A stretch of 48,507 nt of DNA from a virus, in the IMG/VR virus record IMGVR_UViG_3300046507_000159, positions 1 through 48,507 of that record, one strand, 5' to 3'. A program made the position numbers and the translations under genes. A model generated the notes under the pieces. The model was not told the origin of the DNA. It saw only the letters and a program-made list of their open reading frames with translations, and did no database searches. Shown piece after piece: positions 46,476-48,507 of the stretch. How positions within the stretch are numbered: the stretch's first letter is position 1; each line of letters starts with the position of its first letter.

Positions 46476-47809
46476 TGGCTAATTTCATTACTAAGGCTAT
46501 CTCGGGTTTGCGTAGGCGGTTCTCGGTACCCGTGGGTATGTCCGCCGTGGGTGCTCCGGGGTCCGCAGGGTTCATCCGAGAGCCTTACATAGGCGCGTGG
46601 CAACAGAACCAATCCCTCAACACGCGGGACGGCATGTTGGCAAGCTCCGCCGTGTTCTCGTGCGTGGACCTTATATCGTCGGACGTGGGTAAGCTCCGCA
46701 TTAAGTACGTCAAGCTCGCGGAGGGCGTATGGCAGGAATCCACGGCTCCGCGATACACAAAGCTCCTCCGCAACCCGAACCATTACCAGACCCGCGCCCA
46801 ATTTATCAAGGCGTGGGTAGCTAGCAAACTCACGCACGGCAACGCCTATATCCTGCTCACGCGCAACAGTGCGGGCGTGGTTATCTCGATGGACGTGCTT
46901 AACCCTAAGTACGTTGTCCCGCTCGTGGCCCCGGACGGCTCTGTGTTCTACCAGTGCACTATGTCTCCGCTGATGGTCTCCCCGTTAGAGGCTACGGTGT
47001 TCCCGGCCCGGGACGTTATCCATGATCGCGGCGTTACCTCGTGGCACCCGCTTGTAGGCCTCTCGCCTATCCAGGCGTGCGCGGCCTCGGCGGTGCTGGC
47101 AAATGCGATTACGTCTAACTCGGCGGCGTTCTTTTCTAACGCTGCCCGCCCCTCGGTGTTTCTGTCCGCCCCCGGCGCAATCTCCAACGAGACCGCCGCA
47201 CGCCTTAAGGCATCCGTAGAGGCTAACTACAGCGGTGCGAACGCGGGCAAGGTCCTAGTAGGTGGGGACGCGTTAGCCGTTACCGAGTTGACTATGACCG
47301 GGGCGGACGCGCAAACCATTGAACAACTCAAGTGGACGGCGGAGGATGTGGCGCGGTGTTTTCACGTCCCAGGACACAAAATCGGCCTGGACGGCGGCGC
47401 ACGCACGGCTAGCTCCTCGGCAATCTACGAGGCAATGTATTACTCGGACTGTCTCCAGGCGTACCTAGAGGACATTGAGCAACTCTTGGACTCGGGCTTG
47501 AGTCTCCCGGACGGTGCGGGCCTGCGGTTCGATACTCGCGGCCTCATGCGTATGGACGAGGCGGCGCAGCACGCGGCCAACGCGCAAGGTGTTGGCTCGG
47601 GGGTGGTGAAAATCAACGAGGCTCGCGCAACGCTCGGCCTCGGCCCTGTTGAGGGCGGGGATACGCCGTATCTCCAGCAACAGAACTACTCACTCTCGGC
47701 CCTCGCCAAGCGGGACGCTGCGGGACCTCCTCCGCCTGCCGGTGGCGGTGCGGCCACGGCACCCGCAGAGGAGAACGAGGACGATACAGAGACCGAGGAG
47801 GCCGCATGA
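46475..47809 (+). CDS. portal protein (HK97 gp3 type)
   Basis: 444 residues with a strong AAAGGAGG. Typical landmarks: 'VFSCVDLISSDVGKLRIKY' near residue 60, 'KLTHGNAYILLTRN', 'VIHDRGVTSWHPLVGLSPIQ', 'EDVARCFHVPGHKIGLDGG' and 'VVKINEARATLGLGPVEGGD', followed by an acidic disordered C-terminus. It forms the dodecameric DNA gate. The gene follows the capsid gene, where most HK97-type phages have it before the protease. Confidence 0.93.
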   Translation: MANFITKAISGLRRRFSVPVGMSAVGAPGSAGFIREPYIGAWQQNQSLNTRDGMLASSAVFSCVDLISSDVGKLRIKYVKLAEGVWQESTAPRYTKLLRNPNHYQTRAQFIKAWVASKLTHGNAYILLTRNSAGVVISMDVLNPKYVVPLVAPDGSVFYQCTMSPLMVSPLEATVFPARDVIHDRGVTSWHPLVGLSPIQACAASAVLANAITSNSAAFFSNAARPSVFLSAPGAISNETAARLKASVEANYSGANAGKVLVGGDALAVTELTMTGADAQTIEQLKWTAEDVARCFHVPGHKIGLDGGARTASSSAIYEAMYYSDCLQAYLEDIEQLLDSGLSLPDGAGLRFDTRGLMRMDEAAQHAANAQGVGSGVVKINEARATLGLGPVEGGDTPYLQQQNYSLSALAKRDAAGPPPPAGGGAATAPAEENEDDTETEEAA

Positions 47810-48087
47810 GCGCGATAGACCCGTGGGATTCGCAATATCACTACCGACCAATCTGGTGCGTCTATGGGCCGGACAGTTTTCCAACGGTGTTCTGCTGCCA
47901 ACTTACGCACAGTTGCGGCTCTCTTAACGTTTGGGGATACAGCGTTTATCGTAGGTCGCCGGGGTTTCGCACTGTGGGCCGCGAACTTGCCGGGTGGGTT
48001 GCAGAGAAGGGCGCGGTGTTCTTCGCGGAACAGTCCGGCGCGTTAGCGCACATTGCAAAGCTAACTACGCCAAAGGTGAAACGATGA
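47806..48087 (+). CDS. hypothetical protein, 93 aa, after portal
   Basis: ATGA overlaps at both ends couple it to portal and the connector gene. It has cysteines at 'WCVYGPDSFPTVFCCQLTHSC' positions (four in total) and 'RTVGRELAGWVAEKGAVFF'. Possibly a head or connector accessory. No family recognised. Confidence 0.65.
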   Translation: MSAIDPWDSQYHYRPIWCVYGPDSFPTVFCCQLTHSCGSLNVWGYSVYRRSPGFRTVGRELAGWVAEKGAVFFAEQSGALAHIAKLTTPKVKR

Positions 48088-48377
48088 ATAACTTAGTTTC
48101 CCTGGACCAAGCCAAGGCGCAACTCCGCATTACGGATACCGACTCGGACGACGAGCTTACGTCCGTCATGATCCCGGGCGCGTCCGCTGTTGTGGCCTCG
48201 TACCTCAAATGGCCTACCGAGTGGCCGTACACGGCGGATACGCTCCCGGCACACATGGTTACGGCGGTGCTCCTCGTGCTCTCCTCGTTCTACGAGGACC
48301 GCGAGGGCGCTAACGACCCTATCGGCCCCGCCGTGGCGTCTATCCTCGCCCGTGACAGAGACCCGGCCCTCGTATGA
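48084..48377 (+). CDS. head-tail connector (gp6-like)
   Basis: 97 residues from ATG 48084 behind AAAGGTGA. 'LVSLDQAKAQLRITDTDSDD' then 'MIPGASAVVASYLKW' and 'VLLVLSSFYEDREG' is the typical pattern of HK97 gp6-type connectors: DQAKxxLR at the start and a second helix near SFYEDRE. It forms the ring under the portal. ATGA overlap with the head-closure gene. Confidence 0.9.
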   Translation: MNNLVSLDQAKAQLRITDTDSDDELTSVMIPGASAVVASYLKWPTEWPYTADTLPAHMVTAVLLVLSSFYEDREGANDPIGPAVASILARDRDPALV

Positions 48378-48507
48378 GTATCCGCGCCCGTCCGTCCTCG
48401 CGCGTGCCTATCGGCCTCCGTGCGGGGACTCTCAATAATAAGGCGTCCCTCCAGCGGCGCAGCGCAGGGAAAGACGAGTACGGCCAACCCCTGGAAACGT
48501 GGGCCGA
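48374..48507 (+). CDS. head-closure protein, 5' part (gene continues at base 1 of the circular map)
   Basis: The true start ATG (48374) overlaps the connector stop. The first residues are M-S-I-R-A-R-P-S-S-R-V, joining in frame to the part at the left end. Bases 48381-48507 duplicate 1-127, so the intact gene spans 48374-48380 plus 1-362 on the closed map and encodes 122 residues. Confidence 0.85.
   Translation, partial: MSIRARPSSRVPIGLRAGTLNNKASLQRRSAGKDEYGQPLETWA
48381..48507. repeat. terminal direct repeat, right copy
   Basis: Exact copy of bases 1-127. See the left copy for interpretation. Confidence 0.9.

Noticed and set aside
1-48507. CRISPR arrays, IS elements, transposases
   Set aside because: No regularly spaced 25-40 bp repeats, and no DDE-type transposase or terminal inverted repeats were seen. 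The only mobile-type genes are the HNH endonucleases and the integrase.

Overview
This window is the complete genome of a tailed double-stranded DNA phage with a long non-contractile (siphovirus) tail. The first 127 bases are repeated exactly as the last 127, so the map closes to a circle of 48,380 bp and the head-closure gene runs across the join. The plan resembles the Xanthomonas Xp10-type hybrids: a lambda/HK97-like structural half next to a T7-like replication half with its own single-subunit RNA polymerase. An intact tyrosine integrase and two cargo lipoprotein genes suggest, unlike a purely lytic phage, that it is or recently was temperate. The host is probably a Burkholderiales-type beta-proteobacterium. 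This is an inference from the high-GC codon use, a lipoprotein with an 'SACGGGGSD' lipobox and an XRE-like gene of a type I recall from Burkholderia phages.

Layout. (A) 41.2-48.5 kb and 0-2.0 kb, plus strand: HNH endonuclease, a non-coding region with a CAGTG repeat array, small and large terminase, prohead protease, major capsid protein, portal (after the capsid gene, an unusual position), head-tail connectors, tail terminator, tail tube, and tail chaperones joined by a -1 frameshift at A AAA AAC. (B) 2.0-14.3 kb, plus: tape measure, M, an S74 tail fibre inserted between M and L, L, K split into JAMM and NlpC/P60 genes, I, the large J tip protein, and two small related tip proteins. (C) 14.4-17.1 kb, plus: holin, Rz/Rz1 spanins, a small HECVH zincin-like protein, integrase. 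(D) 17.1-19.3 kb, minus: two lipoproteins and four small genes behind a strong sigma70 promoter, with the SAR-type lysozyme divergent at 19.4 kb. (E) 19.9-39.1 kb, minus: one long early/replication unit. From its promoter (39.48 kb) it encodes a dozen small early genes, primase, HNH, helicase, ligase, a DatZ-like HD phosphohydrolase, nucleotidyltransferase, DNA polymerase, a likely ssDNA-binding protein, 5'-3' exonuclease, endonuclease VII, a DEDD exonuclease, a MazG and a MazZ-type pyrophosphohydrolase, and the RNA polymerase. (F) 39.1-41.1 kb: the control region, with an approximately 365-nt untranslated leader, promoters facing both ways, palindromes, and a gene for a tyrosine recombinase that has lost nearly all its catalytic residues.

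Likely working order (inference): host RNA polymerase starts at the two near-identical TTGACA-N17-TAAAGT promoters. These drive takeover, replication and phage RNA polymerase genes leftward. The phage polymerase then probably transcribes the rightward structural and lysis genes. The most novel part is region F, where a catalytically dead recombinase fold occupies the repressor position. It lies between two palindromes that share an identical 6-bp centre and opposite an early promoter that exists in two copies.
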